A DNA stretch of 64,000 nt from Paramecium sonneborni (Eukaryota > Ciliophora > Oligohymenophorea > Peniculida > Parameciidae): the NCBI GenBank assembly GCA_905182985.1, contig CAJJDN010000012.1, forward strand, positions 131,857 to 195,856, written 5' to 3'. Below the pieces are notes generated by a model. It searched no databases. It saw only the letters and a program-made list of their open reading frames with translations, and had not been told where the DNA came from. Each line of letters begins with the position of its first letter. The first letter of the stretch is position 1. Below, one piece after another: positions 47,825-60,832 of this stretch. Position numbers and translations under genes: made by a program.

Positions 47825-50234
47825 TCAGTAACCGATTGTAGCTAATGTAACCAAAAGAGTTGCACATATTTCAGCTCTATTTTCATCTAATCTAAGATTC
47901 TCAATTATAACAATTTTTAAATGTTATTTTCCTAAATCCTCCTTATGGGTACATAATTTTGCTAACTTGTATAATTATTCAAAATTATTTCCTAATTCAT
48001 CAATTAATTTTTCTTTTAGACTTTTTTAATTATTATTATTTTTTCTTCTAGGTTCTGGCTATGACTTTGAAATATTCACTGCCTCAGAATTACTTTACAT
48101 CCATGTATTAACTTGTGTTTGCGGTGGTAAAGTATCAGCATCCTCTCTGAGATCTTCACTTGATTCTTCAGAATAGACTCTTGAATCTTCAGAATCAACT
48201 TCAATTTGTACATTTGGTTCTTCTTATTTTTTTTATTATTACAACTATTTTATAGATGTTATTATTTACAATAACATTTTACAGTTCATTAATCATTTCT
48301 TTCATATCTTCTTCGCTATTGCGTTTCTGTGGTTGAGGTTTCTTTTGAAAAGGATCTCTATAAATGATTTTGTATATTTTTTTCTTGTTTATCTCTTCGT
48401 CAGTTTTAGAATTTGACTCTTTAATAATTTTCTCTGGTTTCTTTTAAATAATATCATGTACTTGAAATTATTATTCCATTTGAATTTAAAAAGCTGGTGT
48501 CATAATACTTTATTTTTTGTTTTAATCTATGTTTTCTTCTGAGTTTTAGAAATCACTAATTGTGGATTAATTGAGTAATTTTTATTCAGGAGTTTCTGAA
48601 ATTTTTTCCAAACGATGTTATTAATTTTAAGAATCTTCATATTTTTAATGATTTGTCAAGATTTCTTCAGAAACTTTGCGTTCCTTTAATTTTTTTTATT
48701 CTACAATTTTTGGTTAAGCATGAAGTCTATATATAGGTTTTTTGGCTTCATCTTCTGATTTCAATCCAAGTTTAATTTTTTAAATTTAATCTAGTTTAGT
48801 AAGACCCTTAATATTTTTGATATGAGGTTTAATTTCAATATTTTTTTTAAAGAATTTAGGACTCTCTTATTCACTATTTTTAGTTCCTTCATCAATAACT
48901 TAATCGGAACCTTGATGAGAATCAGGACTTTCTTTTGTAATAAATCGACCATTTTTTTGTTTATTATTAATTCCTACATCAGGAGTAGATGGTTATGCTC
49001 TTTAACTAGGTAGATGATTAAATTATTATCTATTAGTTTATTATCTGGTTATTGGAGGTCTTTCTGGTTTAGATAATTTAATTTCAGGTAATTTCTTCTA
49101 ATCATTACTTATTCGTTATTTCTGTTAATTGAATAGAGGACCCTTGATTCCTGGCAATTAATTAAAGTGATTCTCTTTTGATGTTTACTCTGTTAAATCA
49201 GCTTTTGCATCCTAATCATCAATTAAAGGTATGGTAATATCAGATAAGTGAATCTATTGATTATGTAAAATAGTGTGATCGAATTCACTTCTTTTCATAG
49301 TTTCTGATAGGAAATTCTTAATTCTGTTAGTGATGATAGGCATCTTGAGTATTTAATGAACTGTTGGTCTTTTTTCAGGATTTACAGTTAGAAGCTAATT
49401 CACAAGGCTATCTTTGTTTAATTATAAGATTAGTTTTACGTTCTTAATTATGGAGAGTAAATATTTGGAATAGCTTAAAATTAACCACGCACTATTTTTA
49501 AAGCTAATTAAGCTAAAGATTCAGCTGTAAAAGGAGGAGTCTTAGCACACATCTATATATATTAATATTTATTGATTTACTTCATAGAGTATTACTCCAA
49601 GTGACCAAATATCACCTTTAAAACTATACGGCTTATTTTCTATTAATTCAGGTGCCAAATAATAGGGAGTACCAACCATTGTTTTTGCTTTGTCTCTTGT
49701 ATTATTTAATAATCTAGCTATTCCAAAATCTCCCAAACGAATTCTCATATCTTTTGATAGAAACATATTTTATGTTTTTATATCTCTATGAATAATCTTA
49801 CGATCATGACAATGTTTTATTGCAAGACAGATTTATGTAAACCAATCTAAAATTCTTGACTCTGCTATATATCCTTCTGTCTTCTTTAATACTTATGCCA
49901 AATCACCTCCTAATTAACAGTTATCATGATCCATTACCTTCAGCATAATCCATTACAATACATAATTTACCCTTTACTGTTTTATAAACCTCTCTAAAAT
50001 TTATAATATTTGGATGTCTTAATTCAGACATTATTCGGAATTCTCTATAAGTTTCCTAATACATTTTTCTTTGTAAATTACTTTCTTCTCTTAATCATTT
50101 AAGTATCTCATATCCATTTACTTAATCACACACAATGAATGATCCTTCAAACATTCACAAAGATAAGCCTTTCCAAACGATCCTTGTCCAAGCAATCGAA
50201 TTCTTTTATATACATCTGATTCTTTAGGTCTCAT
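47825..50234 (-). CDS. NIMA-related (NEK) protein kinase
   Basis: Introns of 26, 28, 28, 32 and 25 (or 31) nt leave about 755 residues. Kinase: [19 protein letters not shown] (VxK), [20 protein letters not shown] (HRD), [31 protein letters not shown], and [22 protein letters not shown]; the last is contiguous only after the 32-nt intron is removed. HRDIKxxN, DFG and GTPYYLxPE are NEK hallmarks; it should be active. The 490-residue tail is Ser/Lys/Gln/Pro-rich and ends in a conserved-looking helical module ([19 protein letters not shown]). Established: NEKs act in ciliary length control, basal bodies and cell-cycle; Paramecium has very many. Confidence 0.9.
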
Positions 50235-50875
50235 TTTATAAATTAATTATATTATAATCAAAACTAAAACCTTATCCATCTAGAAGATTATTCAAATTAG
50301 ACTCATTTATCTATTTTCCCATATTTATCTCTGATTATTACTCTCAATTCAAAAATTTAATATCATTTAATATTTTCGTTTATCAATATTTAAAATTAAC
50401 AACATAAAAATTATGTCACTCATGTAAATTTACTAAAAAGCAAGATTAAAAAAGTTTTTAATTAATAAACATTAAATTTACATACACCCTTTAAATTTTA
50501 TAATTTTTATCTATCTTCAATATAATTGTTAATAAATTTCTACTATAAACATCTAGAAATAGATTTCTTAAAGATACATAATTTTTTTATAATTCTTCTC
50601 AATTCGTTATTGATAACCATTCTCTGAATACGGTTCTAAAATATAAAGTAATTTGAACTATTATATTATTGTTAAAATTTTCATTCTCTTTTTAAGTAGA
50701 TATGCAAAACTATCAAAAAATTAGTCATTTAGGAGGATTGTTCATTTTTTTATATTACTTATCTAAGTAGAATAAGCTATTTTCTTTGGAATGTGAATTA
50801 AATATTTCAAATAATATTTTGCTTGAGTTTTATCATAATTATTATTAATTGATCTAATTTTGTAATTATTAAATT
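50235..50875. other. Intergenic AT-rich stretch
   Basis: Upstream of the NEK kinase. No coding frame recognised on either strand. Confidence 0.5.
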
Positions 50876-51339
50876 ATGCAACATATCAAAGCTCATTTAT
50901 TTGGGAATTAGAAATTAAAATTTAAACGATAATTAATTAGTAAATATTTGGAATTATTTAAAAAAAATAAATTCAAATATGATTATATTTTATATGATGA
51001 GCTAAATAAAATCAGCAAAAAAATGATGAATAAAAGGCTAGTATGTAGGTTATTAAAATGATAAAAACAAAAGTAAGATGTAACTTTGGCTGTAGTTATA
51101 AAAAAATAAAATGATGGTTTTAGATATATAAAAATTAATTATTTAGTAAATTTTAACAAAAAAAATATATATTTTAATAGACTAATTCTAATTTTGAATA
51201 ATTGATGTCTGAAGATAAACAGAGACAATAAAAAAGGAGATAATAAATAATTATAAATTTAATTAGTTACAAAAACAATGTAATCTTAAGAGACAATAAT
51301 TTTTATGAATTGGTCTACTTTTTGTAAAACAATAATTGA
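50876..51339 (+). CDS. Possible small gene, exon structure unresolved
   Basis: From ATG 50876 the text reads well (HIKAHLFGNQKLKFKRQLIS; LFKKNKFKYDYILYDELNKI), and a GT..AG segment of about 34 nt beginning with GTATGTAGG leads into DVTLAVVIKKQNDGF. A further coding-like piece (MSEDKQRQQKRRQQIIINL) begins near 51207. The links between the pieces are uncertain. The basic helical composition suggests a ribosomal or RNA-binding protein, but no family was recognised. Confidence 0.3.
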
Positions 51340-51472
51340 GTGCAATTAATGAAATAGTCTGACTGTGTAGTTTAATTAAAATGTAGTGGAGTTATATTGA
51401 TATGCATTTGGTGAGTAATAAAATTTAATAGCAAATAAAAAACGGTTTATAGCATATATATTTTTAACATAA

Positions 51473-54400
51473 ATGAAGAAAACCTTAATAACATTCTTGT
51501 TGTTGATGGTTGTGGTTATCTCTTCGAAAATTGAAGCAGCAGAGCTTAGAACTCAAAGTATATATATATAATACACTAGGGATGACCTACACTGAAGCAT
51601 AAAATCTAGATGTTACTCATTTAAATTGTCACACTGATTTCGAATATATAATAGGAGAGCTTGCAAGATGGATTGATATTATAGATAATAGAGAACAATT
51701 GATAAAGGATCTAGCAATAATTAATTAAGTTATAAGCATTGTAGAAAAAGCAAAAGGTACAATATCAGTAATACAATCATCAATGCTTGTGTAAATAGAA
51801 AGTAAAGTGAGCAAATCACTAAAGAGTATATTTACATAAAGCAAATGGGCAGCTTGTAAAGTAGAAGATGCCCTCGAATATGTAGCTTAATTAAATGCCA
51901 CTTAATGTATAGATTTTAATTTTAACTTTAGCAAACGAAGAAAAAATTGCTTTAGCAAATAAAATTATAGAACATTTGAGATAGACCTAAGAGCAAATCT
52001 ATTAATACTTAGATTAATGCCAATATGCAAAGCGTACTTTAGGTTTGAGGTAAAAGATAAGTTAGCTTCAAACTCTTAAAAGAGGGTGTGATTAAGAAAT
52101 AAAAAAGCCAACAATAATAATAGAGAATGATCCAGAGGATGAAGTGATTAATTTTGATGAAGACACAGAGGAAATCATATATTATTATTTTGAAGAAGAA
52201 GATATTGAAACTCCTTCAGATTATATTTATAATGAACCTCAACATTATACATATCCAACATATAAGGATGAGACTTAAAAACCATAAAAAAAACAAATTA
52301 AAAAGTTAGTACCAAAAGAAATAGTTGAAGAAATTAAAGGAAATAAAAGATATGTAGCTTTAGGTCATGAAATTGAAGGAGAGGTTAAAGAGACTACTGA
52401 TGAAACATAAACTTAATAAGAAGAATCCGAATTAGTTATATAAGCAGCAAAAGTTAGTAAAATAGATGGCTTAAATGATGAAGATGAAACTGAAAAAGAT
52501 AAGGGAGGTGATGAGTCTAAAGAATAATAAAATGGAGAAGAAACTTAAGAAACAGGAAGTAGCGAATAACAATAAATAAAAGTTGAAAATCATGATAATC
52601 CTTTGTCATAAGATGAATCAGAAACAAAAAAAGATGTAATTATTGAAGAAACTAAAACTGGTTCTGATGAAAGTAGTATTACAGAAGATAAAATTACAAC
52701 AGTGAATAATACTGAAGTAACAGATGATCAAATAGATGAAAAAAAATCAACTACTAAAGATACTACAGAATCTATAGCAGAAGGAACAGAAGAATCAATT
52801 GATGAATCAAAAGAAACTAAAGAGGATGAAAAACAAGATTAAACTAAAGAATCTTCATAAACAACAACAAATGACGAATCAGAATCTGTTACAAATCAAA
52901 AATAAGAAGAGTCATCAGATAAAAAAGCAGAACCTATTTAGTAAGAAAAATAAGATCAAACCTAATCTTAAGGTAGTAATAATTAAAAAACAGAAGATGA
53001 AAAAGAAGAAATAACTATTGATAATTAAACTAATAATTCAGATGATAAAAAAGATGTGAAAATTGAATCATCTAAAGTTGTTAAACATTAAGAGGGTGAA
53101 TAAAAGTAAGAAGGAGAATAGTAGCAAGAAGGTGAATAATAATAATAAGGTGAATAAAAATAAGAGGGAGAAGAAATATAATAAGATGAATAAAAATAAG
53201 AGAGAGTAGAAAATTAATAAGGTGAATAAACACAAGAGGGTGAATAAAAATAAGAGAGTGAATAGAAATAAGAATAAAAATAAGAAGGTGAATAATAATC
53301 TAATGAAAAGAAAAAAAGATAATAAACTTCAGATGATCGTTCATTAAAAATATAATCATTAAGAGAACAACCTAATCCAAATGAACCAACATAATTTTAA
53401 CCACCAAAACATCGAGCTAATGCAGGTCGTGTTTAAGAAAGAAAGGTAGTAGCAGTAAATACAAAATATTAAAATTCTGATTTCGATGGTGATCCTACAG
53501 AATAATTTGAATTTAATGATAGATCATTACTCTAAGACTCATCTGAATATGGTTATGGATATTGGGTTAAATATACAGAACATGGAGTAAAGGAACATAG
53601 TAAAGAAGATGGAGAATACTATTTCTTATCAAGAATGACTATAAATGAAGAATATGAAGATTTTTCATTTTATGGAGATAGAACATTAGCAGTATTCATG
53701 ATAGATAATTCATTTGTATTCAGTACATATGATACAAGTGAGAAATTGAAGACTAAAGATAAGGCAGTAGTTTTAAATGAGAATATGGATAGTATGTGGT
53801 ATTTTGTAATGTTCTCTTACAGTAATCCATTAAGAAGAGCTGTTGGTTATATTGCAAGTTATGGAGAAGGAAATGGAATATATAGAGTAGAAATAGAAGC
53901 TACTCACATTCCACCATCATATATAAAAATAATATTTGGTGGCAAACATTTGAATTACAAGGGATTAAATGGATAATTTGCAAATATCTTCTTTGATATT
54001 GATTCTCCAGCATTTGTTGATGGAGATGAGGCATTAGAAGAAGTGCTAAAAAGTTTGAGTAATCCACCTTAAAGTGTTCCTGCAATGATAGATGAAACAG
54101 TAATATAAAAACCTAAACATTTTAATGCTAATGATAAGGGAGAATAGTTTCATTTTGATCCATAAGAATCTTAATTAATAATTGAAGAATATGCTGTTGG
54201 ATTATGGTTTAGATGGGTAGATGATTTAAAAGTAGATGAACCAAATACATTTTAGATAATAAATTTAAGATCAAATAAAGTTAAAACTGCAGGAAAAGGT
54301 GTATTAGGAGATAGAGCATTAGAAATACATCACACTTATGGTGGTGGTGCTAAGAGTACAGTCTATTTTAATACTTATACAATTAAGGGTAATAGAGCAA

Positions 54401-57400
54401 AAGGATTACCTTATTTATCAAAGACAGTAGAGAGTCCTCAATTTATATGGACATATGTATATTTTGGATATGATAATGATGGAGGACGTGCTTATGGTGC
54501 TTTAATTAAACCAGGAGAGGTTGGAGAAATTTAATATGAAGGCATTTAACATAAATTAGTTAATTCTTTGAGTGTAACTTTGGGCGGTGATGATATTATA
54601 TCTCCATTTAATGGTATGATTGGTTATGTTGGAATTTATCTTGGAACTGGGGCATACAGATAGGGTTTAGCATTTGAAATGACATTTAATTATGGTGAAG
54701 GAGTTATGGGTTTATATTAAGTTGGCAAACCAGTTACTTATATTGCAGGAGATGCTAATTAAGCTAGACATGTAGCATATGATGCTCCAGATAATGTTGT
54801 TGATAAAATTATTATTCATAATGAAGATGGAATGAGAATTAATGGATAGAGTGAATATTCATTTGGATTATGGACCAGATGGTTGAGTACATTGCCTAAA
54901 TATTTGAATAAGAGATCGCCTATACACACTATTGCAAGAATGGGTACATAAGGATATGTTATAGAATCTATTGACGGAAAATTAGTTAGATCTAATGCTA
55001 ATAGACCCAATACACCTAAAGATAATACTTTATCAATATCTTTAACTCCAAATTCTTATGAATTTTAAACTTTAGAATTGAAAGATGATATTTAATTTGA
55101 ATAATTAGAAGGACACTGGAATTATTTATACTTTGGATATATAAGACATGGTAATTAAGGATTGGCAAAAGGATATGTTTAATTTGGTGTAGATGGAGAG
55201 GTTGAAGAAGTTATTTTTGATACTTATCATGATTTTCTACTTGAGTATGTTGAATTCATTGTTGGTAAAACATCAGCTCCATTATTCAATGGAGAAATGG
55301 CAAAAATATCATTTTCTTTTGGACCTGGATCATTCATTCATACAATAGAAACTTTAAGAATCTTTACATAAAATACTTTACCAGAAAAAGCTTAGATTCA
55401 TCCAGTATCGAGACAAACATTATAGTTGGTAGGTGCACCTTAACAACTTAAGGAAGAACCAATTTAATTTGAGTTTGATAAATATTAAGGAGCTGAAGAA
55501 TATGCACTTTCTGGATGGGTGAGATGGAGTGGTCCATTAGTAACTGGTAAAGTTTCTCATCTCATAACAATGGCTTAAAAGAGATTAGAAGATTTAGATG
55601 GTAAAAATGAAGAAACTTTGTAAATCATTAGGGGAGATTAAGCTTTTACTTTTGTGACTTATAATCAAAATTAGGATGAATATAAATTAGTAACTTAAGA
55701 TGAAGCTTATGGTGAATATGCTGATTAATGGACATATATTTATTTCGGATATTCATAATAGAAATAATAAACTTATGGTTATTTGAAATACACATTTACA
55801 GAAACTGAATTTAAATAAGAAAAAATAAATCATTTTTACCTAGCAGTATTTTCAGTTTTAATTTAAGAGAAATAATAATATACTTAATTTATTGGTCATA
55901 TAAAAACATGGGTTATAAATATTGGAGATGGAGCATATAGAGAAGGAGGATTTGATGAAAATGAAAATATAAAAGTTCATTTTGGATTTATCAGTGGCAC
56001 AGATCATATAAAATTATAATAAGCTGGACAGGAAGCACATCATGAAGAGACAATATTAGAATGTTCATCTTAAAGTGATGAAGTGCCTTTACATATTGAA
56101 TTCTAATAAAGTGATAAATTGCACTTACATGGTGTTAGTGAATATGGTTATGGATATTGGATTAAATTCTAATATTTTGGAAATAAGAATACAATTTATA
56201 GTAGACCTTAATTAATGGGATTAAGTAGATTGACTAGTAATAAGTAATACAAAGATTTTGATAATCCAGGAGATAGAGTACTTTTAGTTTTATTAGGAAA
56301 GTAATCCTATCATTTTGGAACTTATGATGTAATTACTAAATCAAATAATGTTGCAGGAGATATCCCATATTAAATTGAATCTGAAGGTGAGTGGACTTAT
56401 CTTTATTTCAGTTTTAAGAGAATCTCTTAGACCTAAGGACATGCAATGGCATTTACTCATTATTAGGATACTACATCAGGTATTTAAATGGATGTTATGC
56501 ATTCATTATTAACTGATTATTTATAATTGACTGTAGGTAATGCAGGCAAATATTACTCAAATTTCAATGGATAAATAACTACCATTAGATTTAATCTAGG
56601 GCCAGGTGCTTACATTGACAATAAATAAGGTTTATTACAAAGAATTAAGAATAAAGATGTAATGCCTGATATTTTAGCCCCAGCCAAAAAATACGAAGTC
56701 TTGATTGGAAAACATGATATTACTAAGATAGAGGAGGATTAACACATTACTCATGTTAATGAAGAAGCTAGGGAATATAGTGTTCAATTATGGTTCAGAT
56801 GGTTCAAATAAACAGTGAAGAGTTAATAATTGATTTATAGATTCACCTCTTCAAATCCTGATTCATTAGGAGATGCATAAAAAATTGGAGATAGAACATT
56901 GGCTCTATTTCATACTGATGGTGTAGAATTCAGTACTTACAATTTAAATCCACTTTCTTTATCGAATACTTATTAAGCATAGATTCCATACTAATAATTA
57001 GAAGTTTGGACTTTTGTTTATTTTGGTTATTCTAAGCATCATTAAAAGATTAGTTATTATTTATTAGCTGATGATAATGAACACAAAGGATTAGAATAAG
57101 CTTTGCATGCTGTTTCATCTCATTATTGGTTATTCTTAGTGAAGGATGCTATGATAAAACCATTTGATAGTAGATTGGCTCAAGTTATTTTGAATATTGG
57201 AGATGGAAGTTACAGATAAGATAACTTTAACACTCTCTAAGTTTATTTAGCTGCGCCTAAATTGTTTAGTTCCGATAGTAAATTTGATTGGGAAGCAGAT
57301 GACACAATCACATTAGTGTCTGAAGATCCAGATAAATAAGGTTTAAAAATTACATTCTCTGAACCAGATAGAAAAATAGAAAGTGTTTAAGAATATTCTG

Positions 57401-59934
57401 TGGGTTTATGGACAAGATTCCTGTAAGCATGGCCAGAAAGATTATGGCATACACCATCTGAAATGTAGATTTTAAGATTAACTTATAATGATGAAGTAGA
57501 ACACGGAAAAATTGCCTTAGGTGACAGAGTGTTAAGTGCTTAAGTTGTTTTAGAAAATTATTAATTTGGTACTTACGATTTAAATGATGATTCTCCTAAT
57601 GAGATTAGTACAATTCCTTACGTTCATTTAGAAGGAAAATGGCATTATATATATGTTGGTTACAAGAGATAATTATAATAAGCAAATTACTTTGTATATG
57701 ACGGAGATGAAATTAAACATGCAGCAAATGAGAAACTATTACATAAACCTTTAGGAGATTACATTCATTTGATTTTGGGAGGAGAAAAGAATGTATCACC
57801 ATTCTAAGGTCTATTTACAGAAGTATCAGCTCATTTTGGTGTAGGATCATTCATTTCATCAGGAGAAGAACTAATGAAATCAATTGATACTAGTTTTGCA
57901 TTGCCTTAGGAATTAACTGTTGATTATATTCATAAATAAAAGCATGGTTAATAACAATTGATTGGTGAAAGTGATAATAATGAAGGAAGTGAAAGCACTG
58001 GAGATACTTGGAGTGGTGTAGGTGAATATGCTATTTCTGGTTGGTTTAAGGTAGCAGAAACATAAGTGAAAAAAGAAGGAGAAATTAATTCCCCTTGTTA
58101 AATACTATTTAGAATAACAAACAATGAAAAAGAACATTTAAGTGATCGTAAATCATAAGGTGATAGAGCATTACATGCTTAAATATGTACAAGTGATACT
58201 GTAAAATTGAGTACATATACTTTGAAAGGATTGAAGGATTGGAATGAAGCTAAATTCTTAGAAGAGAAAGTTGAACTTGGAAATTCAAAAAAGGCTTGGG
58301 CATATTTATATATGGCTTACAATGAAAATTTAGGTGAAGTTCATACATTATTACATTTATTTGAAGAGGATAAACCTGTTATTTTTAAGGGAGTTTAACA
58401 TTTTGTTCCTCATTTCATAGGAATTTATGTAGGTAAAGATCCACATAGCAGAAGATTTTAAGGAGAATTGCAAAAATGGGTTGCTTAATATGGTTAAGGA
58501 GCATTTGTTGATGTAATGAAGAAAGGTTATGAAGATACTCTACCAAACTTTAGACATATTTAAATTAATTAAAAATATCTTTGGTTTGAAAAAGAAGATA
58601 GAATTATTTAAACACCTGAAAAAGTTGAATAAACATTTACATCTGAAACAGAATCAGTAGATGAATATGCAGTTGGTGTATGGACAAGATGGTTAATAGC
58701 ATTTCCATCTACTTTAACAGAAAGAGCTGATGTTCATACTATCTTTAGATTTTCAAGTACTCGTTAATATTAAGATAAGAGTGAATTAGGAAATAGAGTA
58801 TTATCTGCTTTCTTAACTAAAGGAAATTATGAATTTAGTACATATGATGTATCTAAACCTTCTAATGCTGTTGATGCATAATTACCTTATGAAAATATAG
58901 AAGGTGAATGGACTTATGTATATGCCGCTTACAAGAATAAAAATTTCTATGGAATGGTCTTATTTAAGGAATAATAAAAGGCAGTTCATCTTAATCTTGA
59001 AGTAACACATTCAGTTTTAACTGGATATGCTCATTTTGTTTTAGGATCAAATGAATTTGGTTATAAAGCATTCCATGGTTGGTTTTATGATCCTAGAATA
59101 TTTTTAGGATCTGGAAGCTTTATAAATGAATCACAAAAAGTTGTTGAGATGATCCATAAATTGCACAGAAAATTACCTGCTTCACCTTAATAAGCTGAAG
59201 ATTTTAAATGGCCAGTCTCATTATTGGATACAACAAATTAAGATGATCTTGATTCTAAAAAAAATCAATTAAATTTTGAATTTACAGATAAAGCAGAAAT
59301 GTAATCTTATAGTATTGGATTCTGGTTCCAAAATGCAATCTTACTCCCAGAAATGGAAAATGATTTCACTGCCTTAGTTCGTTTAACTACTAATGGTCCT
59401 GATCTTGCTGCTGATGATAAGTTTATTGGAGATAGAACCTTAGCTTTCTTTACTAAAACAGATAAATTGATGGCTAGTACCTATACAATTAAAGATCCAT
59501 CATTTGAACCATTATCTCATACTTTTGATATCAAAGAACATTAATGGACTTTTGTTTACTTTGGATATGAGAAGCATCATGCTAGAGCTTATGTACTCAC
59601 TCCTTAAGGACCTACTGATAAAACTTTCATTGCTTAACATATTGTTCCTAATGTATTTTACTTAAGAATTGTTAATGATCTTGGACATCCATCTTTTTGG
59701 GTATTTTACTCTATTTAATTTATAGGGAAAAATCTATGGTTTGAAAGTCAATTTTGGAGATGGTAGTTATCTTGAAAATCCATTAGAATTAATTGACAAA
59801 TGGCCTTATGATCCAAAAAAACATTAAGATATTGATAAATAAGGAGAAAAGATCTTATGTACCTAAATTATAATATATTAGCTATTAATTCTGCAAAAGT
59901 TACAAAATCCAAGAATGAAGATGTTAAACAATGA
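51473..59934 (+). CDS. Giant secreted protein: acidic stalk and ten LamG/ConA-like modules
   Basis: Removing introns of 22, 25, 25 and 23 nt (51558-51579, 51907-51931, 59701-59725, 59859-59881) gives 2788 residues with no stop. (1) A signal peptide MKKTLITFLLLMVVVISSKIEA. (2) About 200 helical residues with several Cys (LNCHTDFEY, WAACKVEDAL, DQCQYAKRT). (3) About 400 very acidic Gln/Glu/Lys/Ser/Thr-rich residues (52130-53340) ending in QEGEQKQ-type repeats. (4) Ten modules of about 213 residues; each starts with (E)Y(A/S/G)xG(L/Y)W, then GDR(T/A)L, WTYVYFGY, FNG and GxGxY/F. This pattern is that of LamG/pentraxin-like jelly rolls. No membrane anchor. Inferred to be an extracellular or secretory-granule adhesion or matrix protein; glycan or protein binding is untested. 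I recognise no named family with this architecture. Confidence 0.85.
53085..53315 (+). repeat. Imperfect QEGEQKQ-coding tandem repeat
   Basis: About a dozen degenerate copies of a unit such as GAGGGTGAATAAAAATAA, each encoding a variant of E-G-E-Q-K/Q-Q, end the acidic stalk of the giant gene. Copy number is likely to vary between strains because the unit is short and repetitive. Confidence 0.8.
53410..59900 (+). repeat. Ten diverged LamG-like module repeats inside one gene
   Basis: The module-start motif (Y-x-x-G/S-x-W) falls at about 53550, 54190, 54856, 55501, 56141, 56777, 57392, 58025, 58665 and 59308, a spacing of 615-665 bp. The modules are diverged at the DNA level, so the array is old. 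Modules 1 and 5 share the start YGYGYW, and modules 2, 3, 6, 7 and 9 share xGLW/xVW(F/T)RW. Confidence 0.85.
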
Positions 59935-60028
59935 GCTATAAACTAATAGATCAGTATTTATTAAATTCATTTTAATCTCAGCTTATTAATCTAAATCTAT
60001 TTCAGTAAATTTAAATAATAAATAAAAA

Positions 60029-60778
60029 TCAATTTCTTAAAACTTCTTTTAATCTGCTTTTCCTTTGAGTTCCATTCATTTATGCCAAAATACGCTACAT
60101 CAAAGCGGCTTTATATGGATTGTTTTAATCGATATCTCTTGCCAATTGTTTCGGATCTAGATATTTTTTCCTTATATAATCAAGATCATTTCTAAGAATA
60201 TATTTTCAATTTTACAATCTCTATAGATACACTTTATGAATATTGTTAATCTATTAGTTTTCATTTGATGGTTAAACTTATTATCTTTATCTCTTAGGAG
60301 CGTAATCATCTAAAATATCTTAATCTTAAAACACGTTATAAGTCTACTATTAAAATTTTCTCTCTTGAAGTGGTTATTCTGAATGTTATATTTATTGCGG
60401 TTAATTCATTTAATAAACTCGATCAGACTATCGTTATTCTAATGTAGGTTATTTAAAAATATTATCTTGCATAACTTATTTTCTTATTCTTTCATCATTA
60501 AAATTCTTTCTACTCATTATTGATTTCTCTTATGATGAAGCTTAAAAAGATTAAACTTAAGGCTATGCGAATTAAGATTGAGGTTGCACAATTTTAAATG
60601 GTGATTCTTACTTTATTGGAGATTATTGTTGTTAATATTTTGGTTATTGCTGATACATTTTAAACTAGGGAATTTATTATTATTGTGGCATCATCTAGAT
60701 ATCTTATCCAAACTTGACTTTATCAAGCGTTTCATCATCAAACAAGTGCCTGTATTTGTTATAAAATTATTAAGACAT
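60029..60778 (-). CDS. Gln-rich protein of unknown function
   Basis: The start at 60778 (MSQQFYNKYRHLFDDETLDK) and one 24-nt intron leave 241 residues. Two thirds are Gln/Pro/Ser-rich low complexity (MMPQQQQIPQFKMYQQQPKY). The C-terminal 70 residues are charged and helical (RLNDLDYIRKKYLDPKQLAR; KAALMQRILAQMNGTQRKSR). No domain recognised. Confidence 0.6.
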
Positions 60779-60832
60779 CTTGTTAAATAAATATATTATA
60801 AAATACATTTAGTAATTATCATTTATTCAGCA

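Noticed and set aside
52799..53014. Lys-rich 71-codon frame in the acidic stalk region
   Set aside because: It is an alternative frame of the giant secreted protein gene, caused by its repetitive low-complexity codons.
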